Source: Perkinsus olseni
Taxonomy: Eukaryota > Perkinsozoa > Perkinsida > Perkinsidae
DNA length: 64,000 nt
Direction: 5' to 3'
NCBI GenBank assembly: GCA_013115135.1
Contig: JABANP010000263.1
Location: 1 to 64,000, forward strand
Shown here: piece after piece, positions 1 to 11,844 of the stretch
How positions within the stretch are numbered: position 1 is the first letter of the stretch
Layout of the letters: each line of letters starts with the position of its first letter
Position numbers and translations under genes: made by a program
Notes under the pieces: generated by a model
The model's database searches: none
Told to the model about the DNA's origin: nothing
Seen by the model: the letters and a program-made list of their open reading frames with translations, nothing else

Positions 1-339
1 GGGACGACTTCAACAACCTTCCTCGATCCAAATCTGCCCAACACTCGCCCCTACGCGAAAGGCATATCCATACAAGCTGATGGAGCCATCCACTCACTGC
101 GAAGAAATCGAAGAACTCAGAAGCATCCTCGGCCGTGGTGAAGTTGATAAAGCAGTAACAGCGTTGGCCATGGATACTCGATCTGATACGCGAAAGCTTC
201 CCAGAAAAACCAAGAGTTCATACTCACCGATGGGCAAGTAGAAGAAGTCAAACTTCCCCTCGAAGCCAGCGAATGATATCTCCTGCATGAGCTCCCCTTG
301 CGTATATCGACTCGGGACGTTCCTGAGCACGGACCTCAT
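1..339 (-). CDS. Mei2-like RRM protein, unit 1 (partial, runs off window start)
   Basis: The minus-strand translation from 339 reads RNVPSRYTQGELMQE, then AGFEGKFDFFYLPIG, the first half of a Mei2-type C-terminal RRM (RNA binding). A GT donor follows FYLPIG. After it CYCFINFTTAEDASEFF gives the second half (RNP1-like FINF). The 3' end lies outside the window and the start is not resolved. It is the first of four similar units on this strand, all with an intron at the same place in the fold. The RRM_2 assignment is firm; any role in differentiation or RNA fate is only family knowledge. Confidence 0.7.
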
Positions 340-1879
340 TCAGTCCGAGGAGTAGGCCCAATCTCAGCCGCCACAGGAGTCTAACAAGCATTGCGAATCA
401 GTCAGCCCGACGCACTATATAGCAGTAATTGAAGAGCGATCGGGCTCATAAGCCACCTGCTGATGCCTCGGTTGGTCCAACTCCGAATACCGCGATGATC
501 TTCTAGGTCTGTTCGGGCGCCTCCGGGATGAAACTGCGACCGAGCTCCACTCAGCGGACACAGAAGCCCCACCGTTTTGCTTCTGCCGCGCAGGATGATT
601 CTTGTGACGAGCGCAGCCGCCCCAGTCACGAGCCGGAGTGCCGAAGCTCCTCTCCGGCAGCCTCTCGCATCCGGACATCTTCAAGGACACCTAGCAATGA
701 ACACAGAGGGAGACAGGTGGAGAATCCACCTGACGCTTTACATCAACAAGCATCCTATTTATAAGAGCTTCAAGCTCGGTCGGGTCAGGCACATGCGCTG
801 GTGGCAGCTGCAAAGGCTGCTGCTGTAGTGAGAAGTCCAACGGCGCCGCCGCCGCATCGAAATCCGCCATGACAGGACTCGCACATGAGGAAGAAGCCGT
901 TGAGCTCTCCGAACCATCCCGTAACTGAGAGGAAGAACAATAGCGTGAGGTCGTCGTCTGCGACACTTTACCAGGCAGTCCACCCAGGGAAGACGCATCT
1001 CAGAGCTGGGGACCTCGGCGGACGGGAAAGACGACGGAGACATGTTGATTCCGAGAAATCAAATTAACAGCGTGACAATCCTCATCTTGTCCCAGCAGCG
1101 AGGCCAAGCAGAAGGCCAGCAGGATGGGGAGACGTAACACAAGTATGAGCTCACTGGAGAAAGGCATATAGCCAGCGGCAACAGCCACCATCAGAGTCAG
1201 AGGTCACAGATAGATGATCAATCAGAACCAGGGATATATCGCGCGATGGCGATGAACGATGAAGACAAGCTGATTGCGACGTGTCCACCAGCCAAAGACA
1301 CTTCGCACGAATTATCTTTCAGAACAGTGTGAAGCAAGCATCTCCCGGAACCACCGGGAGTACTCCTGCTTGGTTGTGAGTGCATAATAGCGAGTAGCGC
1401 TGCAGCAACTGAGGAAAACTACTGCTATAGCGCTACGATAGCACTCAGACACCAAAATACATGAAACAGGATTTTCATAATAGCCTGCTTTAATGGCAGT
1501 AGGGGGTCAATAACGGAGAAGTCTAAAGATGACGATGATGATGATGATACGGTGATAATAATCATGCTCACTACGATCATGTTCGCAACATAGAGATAAT
1601 CGACCGAATCTCCGAGCAGCAGCAGCGCACGCGTCCAAGCAGTGCAATCATAAGAAGAAGATTCGACATCATGCCTGGCAGTAGTAGTAGTAGGAGAAGC
1701 TAACTGCAACGAAGGCAGAACCGTTGACGGCGGATAGGGAAAAGTCTACTCAAATGCACTAGCCTGAGAATGCAGGGATCATCGATCAGCTATCCAGAGC
1801 GGCTTGTTGTTTACCATATTATGATACTTATCCAAATACATATTCTACATATCCAGGATCGGGGCGGGGGATCCATCAA
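340..1879. other. Unresolved stretch between Mei2-like units 1 and 2
   Basis: No exon chain could be closed here. On the minus strand it should hold the N-terminal low-complexity exons and promoter of unit 1, because the RRM is the C-terminal part in this family. A GAT/ATG-rich microsatellite lies near 1531-1560. I see no RNA gene. Confidence 0.3.
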
Positions 1880-2345
1880 CTAAGATCCAAGATTGCTTTG
1901 CGACGTCGGAAGGCGGGCCGACACAGCCGACCGTAACTCACCTATGGTCAAGCGGGGGTGGTTGTCTAAAAATATCGGGAAATCGGGGGACGGGATGGGC
2001 GAAGAGACGGGGGCGGCGATCGGGGAGCTTTCCACGACTTGTTCAGGGCCCTCCATCCAGCAGAGGCCCTCTGCACCACCACTTTCGAACACATAAGGAG
2101 CATAAGGTGGAGCTTCCAAGGCCTTCTCTTCGCCCTCGCTGCATAGACACCTGGTAAGCTTCGACAAAGCTGAGGACCACTTACGTCTTATCCATTCCAG
2201 CAAGCTTGCAAGCGTTTCTGAGTATAGCCTCGATGTCCTGGGCGAGGTGGGTGTGAGTATCCTCATCACTCCTCTTCCCGGAGCACGCTGAACGCTGTCT
2301 GGATCTAGCCAAGGCGTATAGGAGAAGGAACATACCACTCCTCCC
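1880..2345 (-). CDS. Two-exon coding stretch, possible C-terminal tail of Mei2-like unit 2
   Basis: Minus-strand reading from about 2310 gives RSACSGKRSDEDTHTHLAQ then DIEAILRNACKLAGMDKT. A phase-2 GTAAGT donor and a 34-nt intron lead to CLCSEGEEKALEAPPYAPY, and the frame then stays open to a stop at 1880-1882. The acidic and proline-rich composition and clean phase support coding. No domain is recognised. It lies about 200 bp downstream of the unit 2 stop on the same strand, so it may be an alternative tail of that gene or a small separate gene. Confidence 0.4.
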
Positions 2346-2528
2346 CCAACTTACGAATGTTTCCCCATTTCGCGTGATTGCCGCAGTGGGACACGAGAGA
2401 AAGAGAGTCTATACCCGTCAACAAGGAAAAGCGGGCGGAACCTGAAACAGTTCGCTTCAACAAAACAGCATACCTCTGGCAGATGGCCGTCCTCGTCGTG
2501 GTCGGCCGTGACCGCCGCATAGAGGACC

Positions 2529-3422
2529 TCACTCTTCCTCAGAGTCACTGGAAACGGCCTTCTTGCTATAGTGCAACAGATTGGCATCGAAGCCTTGCAG
2601 CTTAGCAGGAACAATTTCTATGATTTTCCTCGACGTTGACATTTTCAACTGCTTGCCCTGAAGGATCCATCCTTCGCTCATTCAGCGTCCCTCACGCCCA
2701 GTCCTACGCTGAAAACATGCGTAAATAGTGATGCCACTGCCGGGGTTGTGAAGTTGATGAAGCAATAGCCAAAGTTGGCTCGAGTGCTATGGTCTGAAAA
2801 ATAACAAAAATCAGCCAACATAAACAGGCGGAAGTGTACCCATCGGGAGGTAGAAGAAGTCGAACGTCCCGCCAAAGCCAGCTGCAGTGACTTCCTCAAT
2901 AAGCTCAGACTGACTGTAGCGGTTCGGAATGTGTCTGACAAGGACGAGGACAACGGCGGACGCCCCGAAAAAAACAGCAAGGTGCTGACCTAACCTCATC
3001 ATCAACGTCGTGACCTCCTTCTGGGCACAGACTTGCGGTGAATGCGCCAACGGAGGGTTCCGGTAATCCTGGAAGATATAGTGATGAAGCTTCCAGAAAA
3101 CACCGCTGGGACGAGATGAGAAATCGCCCAACGGCAGCGAAGCCAGCACCATATCCGGCTTCCTCTCATCAGGCGAGGGTCTCGGCTTCTTCGACGGGGG
3201 ACGCAACTTCCTCATCGGACCAGCCCCGGCATGGTCATGCAAAGCGGTTGGGCCCTGGGAGTGCGCTCCGCGATTGTGATTGAGCTTCGCATGCGCTCTG
3301 GGGCGTTGATCGATCTGTTCACAGGTACATAGCGCGCCAGGGGCTACGTTAGCCAACAGGCCTCGCCCCGCAGCTGAAGAAGCACAGCAAGTAACGGCAT
3401 TGACGCGGAACATCCTCACCAC
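2529..3422 (-). CDS. Mei2-like RRM protein, unit 2
   Basis: The exon from 3422 carries a basic, proline-rich N-terminal part and then VRHIPNRYSQSELIEE and FGGTFDFFYLPMG. A 46-nt intron (GTACAC...TTTTTCAG) leads to NFGYCFINFTTP. A further exon ends KLQGFDANLLHYSKKAV and an acidic tail before a TGA at 2529-2531. Together these give a whole RRM_2 domain, with the closing strand-helix (AKLQGF..NL.HYSKKAV) shared with units 3 and 4. It presumably binds RNA; target unknown. The N-terminal boundary is uncertain because upstream introns were not resolved. Confidence 0.7.
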
Positions 3423-3575
3423 TGTGCGCTCTCCTCGAACTCACCGATCTCCCTCTAGCAGAGATAGGTCGGGTTCGAGTAGACCTTGAAAGAAGAAGAC
3501 GGGTAACGCTGGTTCCCGCCTCAGAAGCGTGGAACCCGCATTACTCCAGTAAAGGCCTGCAAGAGCAGACGTTGC

Positions 3576-3606
3576 TCGGTGGTGGTGGTGGTGGTGGTGG
3601 TGGTGG
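3576..3606 (+). repeat. GTG trinucleotide microsatellite
   Basis: About nine uninterrupted GTG units between Mei2-like units 2 and 3. A separate GCA/CAG run lies at 4450-4473. Both are simple slippage repeats. Confidence 0.85.
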
Positions 3607-3639
3607 CGAGGGTTGCCCCATCCCAGCATGAGCGTCACA

Positions 3640-4761
3640 AGGACGCCTCGCAGGCATCACATTGGCCACCTGCCATTCAACGCGAAACCGTGGCCCCTAA
3701 CCGCTCCAGTAGGGATCACCAAAGACTGCAGCACACGAAGGGAGGAGTAGATGTCCTGGAGGTCAACCTGAGGACGTGAGAGTAGGAAACAGCATATGCG
3801 CTATGCAACTGGAAGAAGGCCTCTCCTTAAAACAAGTAGCAATGACGGAGATGCGATGTACACGATAAGAGACCCACCCAGAACTCACACGTCCGCAGGT
3901 GCCGCATATGGATGGTAGCTGCGTGAGGACGGGGCCTTCGCTGGCGCCGTCAAGATAGTGTTCAGCGGTAGAAGACATTAAGACACACAGGGGACGTATC
4001 TATCTACCTCCCGGCGACGGGGAAAGCCTCTCTCTTGCACTGATCACGAACGAGATCTTACGAAGTCGAAGGCGTGAACCATCGAGACCCTCGTCGACTC
4101 GGGTAGTAAAAGACAACTCTGGGACTTTTATATCAACAATACACTACGTGTGGACGGGAGCATAGTGTGGAAAAATCAGGTAGGGCAGGGAGAAACCTGG
4201 GAATCGACTCCTGCAGACGATCCTAAATGATGAGCTCTGCTAAGACCACGGTTCGCAGCAGATTTGGAAGATTCGAAGCGAGATGACCACCGAGAGTAGA
4301 GATTCGGAGTAACCCGTGCAGCAGGGCGAAAAAAGAGAGGGAAAGAATCGGAAAATGAATGGAGAAAAAGTAATAGAATTCTGATTGACCCAGCGGTGCG
4401 ATGGAGCAATAGGTCCATGCCAACAAGACGGTGAGCTGAGGACAGCAGCGGTAGCAGCAGCAGCAGCAGCAGCTCGGGTCTCAAGGCGAAGACCTGAGAT
4501 GAACCCTACACGAGAACAAGTAGGGGGGAAGGTGGAGAGTACACGAGCCAAAAGCAGGAGCCGTATTCAAGAGAAAAGGAAGCTTCACTGGCTCGTCGTG
4601 TAAGAAGTCATTGGCCTGAAAATCAGAACCAATTCCGTCATCACCTTGACTTGAGCGCGTCTGACCTCTAGAGACACTCCCGTGTAGGGCTATATTATCA
4701 TAGACACTCGTCTGGCCTCAGCGGCTGGCCGTTTACGAAGAACACCGGCTGGTACCTGATC
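3640..4761. other. Stretch upstream of Mei2-like unit 2, no closed gene model
   Basis: Minus-strand fragments are open (for example 4176-4551) but low in complexity and not phase-linked. It probably contains 5' exons and control sequence of unit 2. No RNA gene or mobile-element end seen. Confidence 0.3.
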
Positions 4762-5292
4762 TCACCTTGCCAGGTTCAGGAGTAGTAGTTTGAGAAGTGC
4801 CCACTCGATGTCCAGGTCACTGAAAGCCTCATTGCCGTAGTAATGGCGGAGATTGTCCTCAAAGCCTTGCAGCACAGCAGGCAGGACCTCGGTCTTCCAC
4901 CGCGACGACAGTTGTAGCGCACGCCTTCCCTGCAAGGGACCCCAAACGGTGACACAACTCCAGGAGAATTCGAGAAGAGCTCACATCGAAGGCTGCAGCG
5001 AACAACTTCATCGTGACGAAGTCTCGAAGATTCAGGAAGCAATAGCCAAAATTGCATCTCCTCTTGCAGTCTGAGCAGCAGGCGTCACCACGATTGACAC
5101 TCGCACTCTTCGTGACTTACCAAATGGCAGATAAAAAAAGTCATACTTCCCATCAAAGCCTGCCTCCTCAATCTCCCTCATCAAGCCGCTTGGTGTATAT
5201 TCATTTGGGATATTTCTGATCACAACCACGGTGCACATAGAAAAACTGCCAGAGCGAGGCCGATCGTCAGCAGCCCGTCTAGAGCTGGGCAA
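4762..5292 (-). CDS. Mei2-like RRM protein, unit 3
   Basis: The minus strand encodes VVIRNIPNEYTPSGLMREI and AGFDGKYDFFYLPFG, the best Mei2 RRM match of the four. A GTAAGT donor follows, then NFGYCFLNLRDFVTMKLFAA. The last exon reads LPAVLQGFEDNLRHYYGNEAF and ends LLLLNLAR at a TGA (4762-4764). The terminal AAG|GTGAGA also looks like a splice donor, so coding could continue. RNA-binding role by family; target unknown. The 5' exons upstream of 5292 are unresolved, and the gene's 5' side abuts the GTAC-rich repeat. Confidence 0.7.
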
Positions 5293-5525
5293 CCGTACTG
5301 GGGTCGAGGAAAGTACGGTACGGAATACGTTTCAAACTGCCAACCTAGTACGGGTACCGAGAACTAGTACGTATTAACTATATTAAACAACGCATACGTG
5401 TATTACGCCGTACTTCAAGTACGGCGTACTAGTACGCTACTGGGGAACCGCTGCGACGGGCAGTACGGTTACGGAGCCGTACTCGTACCGGTATCGTACT
5501 TCGTACTAGACCGTACCCGTACTGT
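5290..5525. repeat. GTAC-rich inverted-motif block
   Basis: About 230 bp hold roughly 17 GTAC tetramers (about one expected by chance), mostly inside AGTACGG or its complement CCGTACT. At 5411-5429 the motif forms a perfect palindrome, GCCGTACTT-C-AAGTACGGC. Copies occur in both orientations without a fixed period, so this is not a simple microsatellite. It sits just upstream of Mei2-like unit 3. Function unknown. Confidence 0.8.
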
Positions 5526-7589
5526 CGCCCACCTCTCAGCCCGTCGAAGCTCCAATGAGCAAGAGGTCGTGCCAACCCACTGCCGCAATCAAGTACCTCA
5601 TGATGATGGTGGTGATCTCCGGCATGATGCCCGCAGCTTGTTGATAGTCTGCGGCACCACAGATCTCACACGCCCGGCCCTCCTCCTGGCGACCGCCATC
5701 GACGAGAGCACACGGAGAGTTAAGCTCCGACGGACCGCAGGAAGTCATCGACGCATCATCAGCATCGTCGGCATCTGTGGCGAAGGGGGTTACTTTCCAG
5801 GCGAGCGTCTAGCGAGAACACCCTACTGCCGTTGCCCTGTTGAGAAGAGTCCACCACGAAGCGTCTGCCTGAGGTCGACGAGCTGGGAACCGGCACGTTA
5901 ACAAGATACGCCGCAGTGCCTGCGGAAACCCAAACTTCACTACTCCTCGCCATCCGGCACGACTCACCCTGCGCTGTACTCTTCTGCCATCCGGCGCCAT
6001 CAGCATGCCCTGCAGAGTTCTGAGCGAGACGACAGTTCTGTACCTCAAAACGTCGGCTGTATACCAACCTGATTCGGAATCGTTATCCAACTTCCAGACC
6101 ATGACATTCCATCAACGCACTCTCGTCCTCGATCGGTCACGCCGCCGCCTCCGCACGGCTGCCCTCTAGCGTTCGGCGACCAGGCCGAGAAGCGGTAGTC
6201 ACCGAGAGAAGGAATTCGAATAGTAGCACCACCATCAGGCATGACATACACTTGGGCGGGTACAACGTACGGTAAGGCTACGCCTGAACCACTTGCGATG
6301 AACTCAAATCAATCAGGGCTTACCTCCAGAACCCTCCTGAGCAGCATTCCCTTGAGCCGTTCGATCCCGACTCGACATCCCGCCCCCTACACAACTTCCA
6401 CTGAAGCCTGACGACGACAAGCAAGCTAGAAGGGGTCACCACTGCCGGGAGAGCCCTCACGCTCAGCCTGGCCCTTCAGACGGTCTCTGGAGCAACGGGA
6501 ACCACCCCGATAGGGTCGGTCATCGATTCTCACAATAGCTCGATTACTTGGAGGAGGAAGCATCGGCGTAACCGCTGGCAGCAACACTGTTGGACTGCTA
6601 CCGTGCACAGCTCCTTTGCTGATGCGCAACCCTATCATGCGAAGAAAAAATAATAATTTTTTGGTCGAATCAGGGAACTGGAATCAGTCGTCCAGCAGCG
6701 CAACAGAAAATTACCCCAAGAGGGTGGTGGTGGTTGTTGTTGTCATTAGCATGACTTTAGCTACTGTCAACTACTGGTCAAGATAATAACTATAATGGGT
6801 TTCTACAACCTCTAGCTAGCGATGGAAAAACACGCGATCTGCGTCGAAGAGCAGCGATGATTCCACCGAGAATCACCGTAAAAGAACAGGGGGGACAGAA
6901 AAAGAAGCAGCACAGACGGCGGCGGCGGCACTCCCACAATGGTCATCACCGGAGTTCAGAAGTCTCGGACATGATGCTAGTCCCGAAGAGTAGGTGATGG
7001 AAAATAGCAGGTCTCAATAGCAAGTGCAGTAATGACGGCTTTGACCTTGGATTGGTCGTCTAGAGGCGAAGAAGGAAGAGCAGGGGAAAAAGGCGTGAGT
7101 AGCTCCAGTGAGCAGAACTTATTACAAGTCACTGGAGAACGAGGAAGACATATTAACGGCCTGGCGCGGCCCACAGTCACTCTTAGTCCGTCGATGACCG
7201 GACTTGAAGTGGTCATGGTGATGATTATAATCGGAGGAATGTAACAGCCGAGTTGATGACGCTTTCGATATTGCGTAAACAGCTGATCGCCTTGGATCCC
7301 GCTCAGAGGCTTTCCTGATCGAACAAGTTGAACGGAGCATCACCGGAGCCATCAACGTCATCATTACCAGCCATCACTATCATCTCCAGCACGGGTCTCC
7401 TCAGAACTTGAGTCGCCAGGCAGGCCAAGGGTACTCCGGTGGACGTTTTGCCGACCGGAATTATAAGCAGTCGTTACAGCGCGGCTCTCGCTATTACGTA
7501 CGAACTCGACCGCGGTACCGTTGAGCCAGAACAGAGGGCGGAATCTGCCATAGTAACCCTTCTAGAAGACAAGCAGAGCCAGCCACTGC
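5526..7589. other. Stretch between Mei2-like units 3 and 4
   Basis: Expected to carry the 5' exons of unit 3 (minus). One plausible exon at 6426-6638 reads SNRAIVRIDDRPYRGGS and is basic/proline rich. Nothing else could be linked by phase, and no RNA gene or transposon end was recognised. Confidence 0.3.
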
Positions 7590-8110
7590 CTACTGCGTCT
7601 CGACATCAGCGCAGACGGCTTTGCGAGAGTAGTGTCTCAAGTTAGCTTCGAAGCCCTGTATCGTGGCGGGGACTATGGCTACGATCTTATTAGAGGTGAA
7701 CCTTCTCAGAGGCTTGCCCTGAGGAAAGCACAACAGATGACAAACTGGAGCCCCCGAGGTACCCATCAACAACAGCTGCACTGTCAGTTCACAACATTGT
7801 AGGGAAGAGAGTCCTTATCCCAACCCTGGAGCGCGAACTCACATCAAAGGCTTTGAAGAAGCTGGAGGCAAGTTGAGGGCTGAGCATGTTGATGAAACAA
7901 TAGCCGTAGTTAGCTCTAGTCTCGTGATCTGAGAGGCCGCCGTACCCAGCACAGTGTTCTCTTAGTGCCCATCATGACCGCACCCATCGGCAGATAGAAG
8001 AAGTCAAAAGTGTCGGCAAACCCAGCGGTCCTGATGTCGTTGAGCAGCTCCTCCTGTACATATCGGTTGGGAATATTCCTGACACCATCAGTACCACATT
8101 TCCGCTATAA
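7590..8110 (-). CDS. Mei2-like RRM protein, unit 4
   Basis: Minus-strand exon near 8090-7990 reads VRNIPNRYVQEELLNDI and AGFADTFDFFYLPMG. After an intron at the family position, NYGYCFINMLSPQLASSFF follows (about 7930-7855). The last exon contains TIQGFEANLRHYSRKAV and stops at 7590-7592. The strand-1 lead-in before VRNIPN is poorer than in the other units, so either the upstream splice site or the domain edge is degenerate. RNA binding inferred from the family. Confidence 0.65.
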
Positions 8111-9417
8111 CAGAGGCCGCTACCTCATCATTAGCGTCGTTGTTGGCCTAAGGCAACGCTCTGGCAAGCCACATATGCACGGCGGTGGTGCATGACGACG
8201 AGAAGGCGGTCGATCCACCGATTGTTGAACCGGCGACGGTAGGACGCCACTTGGGTACTTCAATAAAAACACGGAGACTACGGCTGCGCTAGAAGCCCAT
8301 CGGCAGCAAGCAACACTCCCCTACCCTGTGGTCATGGCCCGTAGGTGATACGCTTCCACAGGTACCGTGATGAGAGTTCACTGGGTGGCTCACTGGTTGT
8401 AGCACAGGAGGCGAGCCCAGCGGTGCGTTAGGCTCAACAACGCTGATATAGAAGTTGTTACACATGGTGGACGGAGGGTCTGAATGAGGCAGCGCCATCG
8501 AGACGAAGTTGTGATCCCTGCCACCTTGCTGCGGTACGAGCCCGTATGGCTGCGGTGGAGGCGACCCAGCGGTCCATCGATATTGTGGATAGCTTTGCTG
8601 AGGGTGATGGCCTGACGGCGAATCCTCATCTCGCTAGGTCGGAGCCGAACACCCTACCCGATGCAGCACAATAAACAAGATTCCCGCTGGCTTCTCCTAC
8701 GGGCTGATGGCTCGTCATGCTGTACTGAGGAGTCGGGACAGTACCTCGACCGCGAACAGTCGTCGGCGCGGGAACGACAAGCGCAGCTTCTCTCCATACC
8801 CTGATACTGGAAGCCTGCCGCCGTGCTGAAGGGAATGGGAGCGTGGCGTCCGGCATCACCGCCAAAAGCGACGTGAGTCTGAATTCGGCAGTCCATGTTC
8901 TACGAAGGGTTCTCAGCCTCACCATGTTGTGGTGGTATAGGTCACGCGGAAGGTGATGGCCTCGGGGCAAGTAATGCTGCTCGGAAGACATCGGCGACGG
9001 GCCGTGGGGCCTGAGCCCCGCTCGGAGCCTGTTCTTGTCGGCTCGATCACAGAGGTAGCGGAAAGCCTCGTGTCGCGCTCTGCAGACGTCCCGGGCGGTG
9101 ATGTCATGGTTGCCGTTGTGACGTGCCTGATAGCCCAACCACGGCTTGGCACCCGGCAGTGGTGACGACATACTCCCGGCGGACTGGGAAGCAGAGAGCT
9201 TCTCGAAGTGTCTCGGACGACGGTCCCCCTCGGGTCCATAGAATCCTCTAGGGCACAAACTGCATAGAGGAAGAATGATGATCATCATCCCAAGGTCCTG
9301 TCAAGGTCAAGCCAGTCTCCGCCAAAGCCTCAAGGCCAGCCAAGGGTCATCAAGACAGCTGCCACTCGATTGACATTCTACAAACTCAACACCGTATGCA
9401 ATAAACTTGAGCCTGGG
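8111..9417. other. Stretch upstream of Mei2-like unit 4
   Basis: Long minus-strand frames are open (8626-9288 and an overlapping one), rich in Arg, Pro, Ser and His, but no frame has a recognisable domain and none could be joined by phase to unit 4. Likely its low-complexity N-terminal exons. Nothing else seen. Confidence 0.3.
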
Positions 9418-10816
9418 TTAAATTTTCAAGGCTCTTGTTCCTGTCTCATTGCCCTTGGGTCGAAGGAACGCGTCTCGACTGACCTCTACCTTGTTATGGG
9501 AGCAGAAACCCTGAAATAACACCTCTCCGAACGACTGAGAACATGCACACAAATTACCGTGCCGCCAGGCTGCAGGCGTATGATGTCTTTCTTCAAGTCC
9601 AACTTTTTCCCTGTCACCGGACATCGCGGATCCTCCGCGTTCTTCACAAGCTCGTCAAACCTGGCCGGACGATGACCGAATTACTTGGGAAAGCCCACAT
9701 CGATGACAGTACACTTTCTCTATTATAACCACTCCGGACGGCCGCAGCAATACGCACCGTTGATGCGTGATTGGCTTCTTCGACACGGCACAGCAGTACA
9801 TACCCTAAAAGGGACGCCTCCTGGCCAGGTCCCTCGGAAGTCACCTACGGCGTAGTCGGTATCTTTCCCCTTCGCGTCATTGGTCAACTCGAACTTCACC
9901 GGTACCAAATCCTTCAACCGCAACTTCTTACCCGTCATCGGACACCTGAGTGAAGACGATACGAATATTATAAACCAAGCAACGGCGTAAAACACAGGCG
10001 GCATCGCTCCGCTGAGCCACTAACACCAGTACTAACCTGGGCACCAGACTTTCAGGCTTCTTGCACTCCTTCTGGAACTCGGGCATCTCCTCCGCGGCCC
10101 AGAATGACTTTGCTCGGGCCTCTGACTTGTGCTCCCATGGGATGGACACACCAACTGCCATCATCAACGGTATTGGTAGCCTACTAACGCTCAGAAACCC
10201 TAGTACCTGATCGTGCCGCTTCATCCTTATTCATGGACACACTACTCGACTCGCTCTGCTCGCCCAGTTCAGACATGCTACTCTGAAACTTCTGCGCTCT
10301 GAGATGAGACATACCGAAGTCGTCCACAGGGAAGCGTCCTCATCATTCTACCGCTTAGCGTCCTTCTGCTGTTCTTTGAGGTCCTCGAAAGCCTTCTTAT
10401 TCGCCTCCTGCTGTTCGTACAACGCCATCTCCTGATAACAATCACATTCTCATCAAAATCAGAGTCTTTCGCCCCTGCAGCACCTCCTTTATCCGGGCAC
10501 GCTCCTTCACCAAGTACTCCACAACGGTAGACTTATCGTAACTAAAAATCTCTTGTCTCGAGTCCTGTGTCTAACAAAAATAATCTTACATGTAACCAGT
10601 CGTCGGCGAGGCCATGGGCTCCTTGGCAGGCCGAAGCGATATGCAACACATCCCGAACGGCAGCTGCGACTCGGCACCTAAAGCAACCGATCGGTCAAGG
10701 GAGGATGTGAGCAAGCTCTTACCTATCCGTTCAGTCACTTGGCCGAAGCCACACTTCCTCCGCTCATCGCTGGTGATGAAAGCACGGTCAGTTTGGTTCT
10801 GTGAATGACGTGTCAT
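9418..10816 (-). CDS. NOSIP: NOSIP homologue, RING/U-box-type E3 ligase (304 aa, 10 exons)
   Basis: Exons on the minus strand: 10816-10723, 10677-10590, 10541-10484, 10431-10352, 10298-10207, 10154-10037, 9945-9849, 9804-9713, 9660-9558, 9510-9418. They sum to 915 nt, so 304 aa, against about 301 in animals. All introns are 44-91 nt with GT-AG ends. Landmarks in family order: start MTRHSQNQTDRAF, CCISLRPAKEPMASPTTGY, YDKSTVVEYLVKERARIKE, KSFWAAEEMPEF, CPMTGKKLRLKDLVPVKF, YCCAVSKKPITHQRCVLLRP, and the second half-site CPVTGKKLDLKKDIIRLQPG. NOSIP proteins are nuclear/cytoplasmic E3 ubiquitin ligases found in spliceosomes; the NO-synthase link is animal-specific and should not be assumed here. 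Confidence 0.93.
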
Positions 10817-10836
10817 AGGGAGCAGCAATGTAGCCT

Positions 10837-11158
10837 CTACTTGGATGGGAATGTGACTCGCGAGAGGTTCATTATGATTTGGAGACGCGCGCTTACGTCG
10901 CGATTCGGAGAATCTTTCGCAGAGCGCTCAAGTAGCCCTCTGGACTTTTCCACTTTTGAGGTTGGGAAGCCCAAGATTGGGAATTGAACATCTGCTCGAA
11001 TCGTTGGTGCATCGCTCCGCAAGTTCTTGACCCGCGTCAAAAATCCCCGCGAAGGTTCAATCCTCGGGTTATGCATTTATTGTTCTCTTCACGACTAGCA
11101 TGATGCTTGAAGCATCTGCACCTTAGACGTACAGTCGCTATTCAGTGGCCCCTTCCTC
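10837..11158. other. Spacer between NOSIP and the next plus-strand gene
   Basis: It separates the NOSIP start (10816, minus) from a plus-strand start at 11159, so it probably carries two divergent promoters. No conserved element recognised. Confidence 0.4.
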
Positions 11159-11844
11159 ATGAACAGCATTCGCCTAAGCACATCAGCAGCATTGGCAGCG
11201 CTCATATCGATTCTCCTGCACGGTTGTGGTTCGAAGGTGAGCCCATTCAATTACCCGGTTGCTCCCAATTCTCTCAATCTCACGTCTTCGTCCTCAGAAT
11301 CAGACCTGTACCTTCGAGGGCAAGGCCAAGACCAACTCTCAGCGACGCTAGTGCGAGACGCCGATTCTGTTATCTTCGAGCTGCAACAACTCCACTGCTC
11401 GAAGAACCAAACGTACGTTGAATGATCTTCAAAGGCCCTCAGTCATGCAAGTTGTGCTGTGGACCGTCGAATGATGCAAATCCATCGCCTTCGGTCCACA
11501 GGTACTCCTTAGAAAATATAAGAAGTATGTTCAAGGCTAGCGACTGGGCGTATGCGTCCAAAGCTGCAACATGCGAGCAGTTGCTCGGTGATTCGAAGAG
11601 CACTCTTGTGCAACTCGCCACCGAAGCTCACCTCACAGTATTATGCCAAATAATGGAGTCTGGCAACACAACAGCGTGGGCGCCAGCCCTCACCAGATTT
11701 GACACCATTAACGCGGCCTCTGGTCCGAGGATACAAAGCGGGGTTGGTGGATCAGTGATGCCGCCACTTCCTCAACCGCAATATGGTTCGACTGGACTAC
11801 GAGGCCCTGCTCCAGCTGCAGTGAATTCTCTGAGCCCAGGATGA
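11159..11844 (+). CDS. Putative small secreted protein, exon structure unresolved
   Basis: ATG at 11159 opens MNSIRLSTSAALAALISIL then LHGCGSK, a typical signal peptide, followed by a GTGAGC donor. Downstream plus-strand segments look coding: DADSVIFELQQLHCSKNQT (about 11350-11413) and SDWAYASKAATCEQLLGDSK to a Pro/Gly-rich tail ending at 11844. I could not fix the splice sites joining them without choosing improbably short introns. More exons may lie up to about 12.27 kb. No family recognised. Confidence 0.4.

Noticed and set aside
3578..3606. Possible CRISPR-like or satellite array
   Set aside because: It is a plain trinucleotide microsatellite; no spacer/repeat structure exists anywhere in the window.
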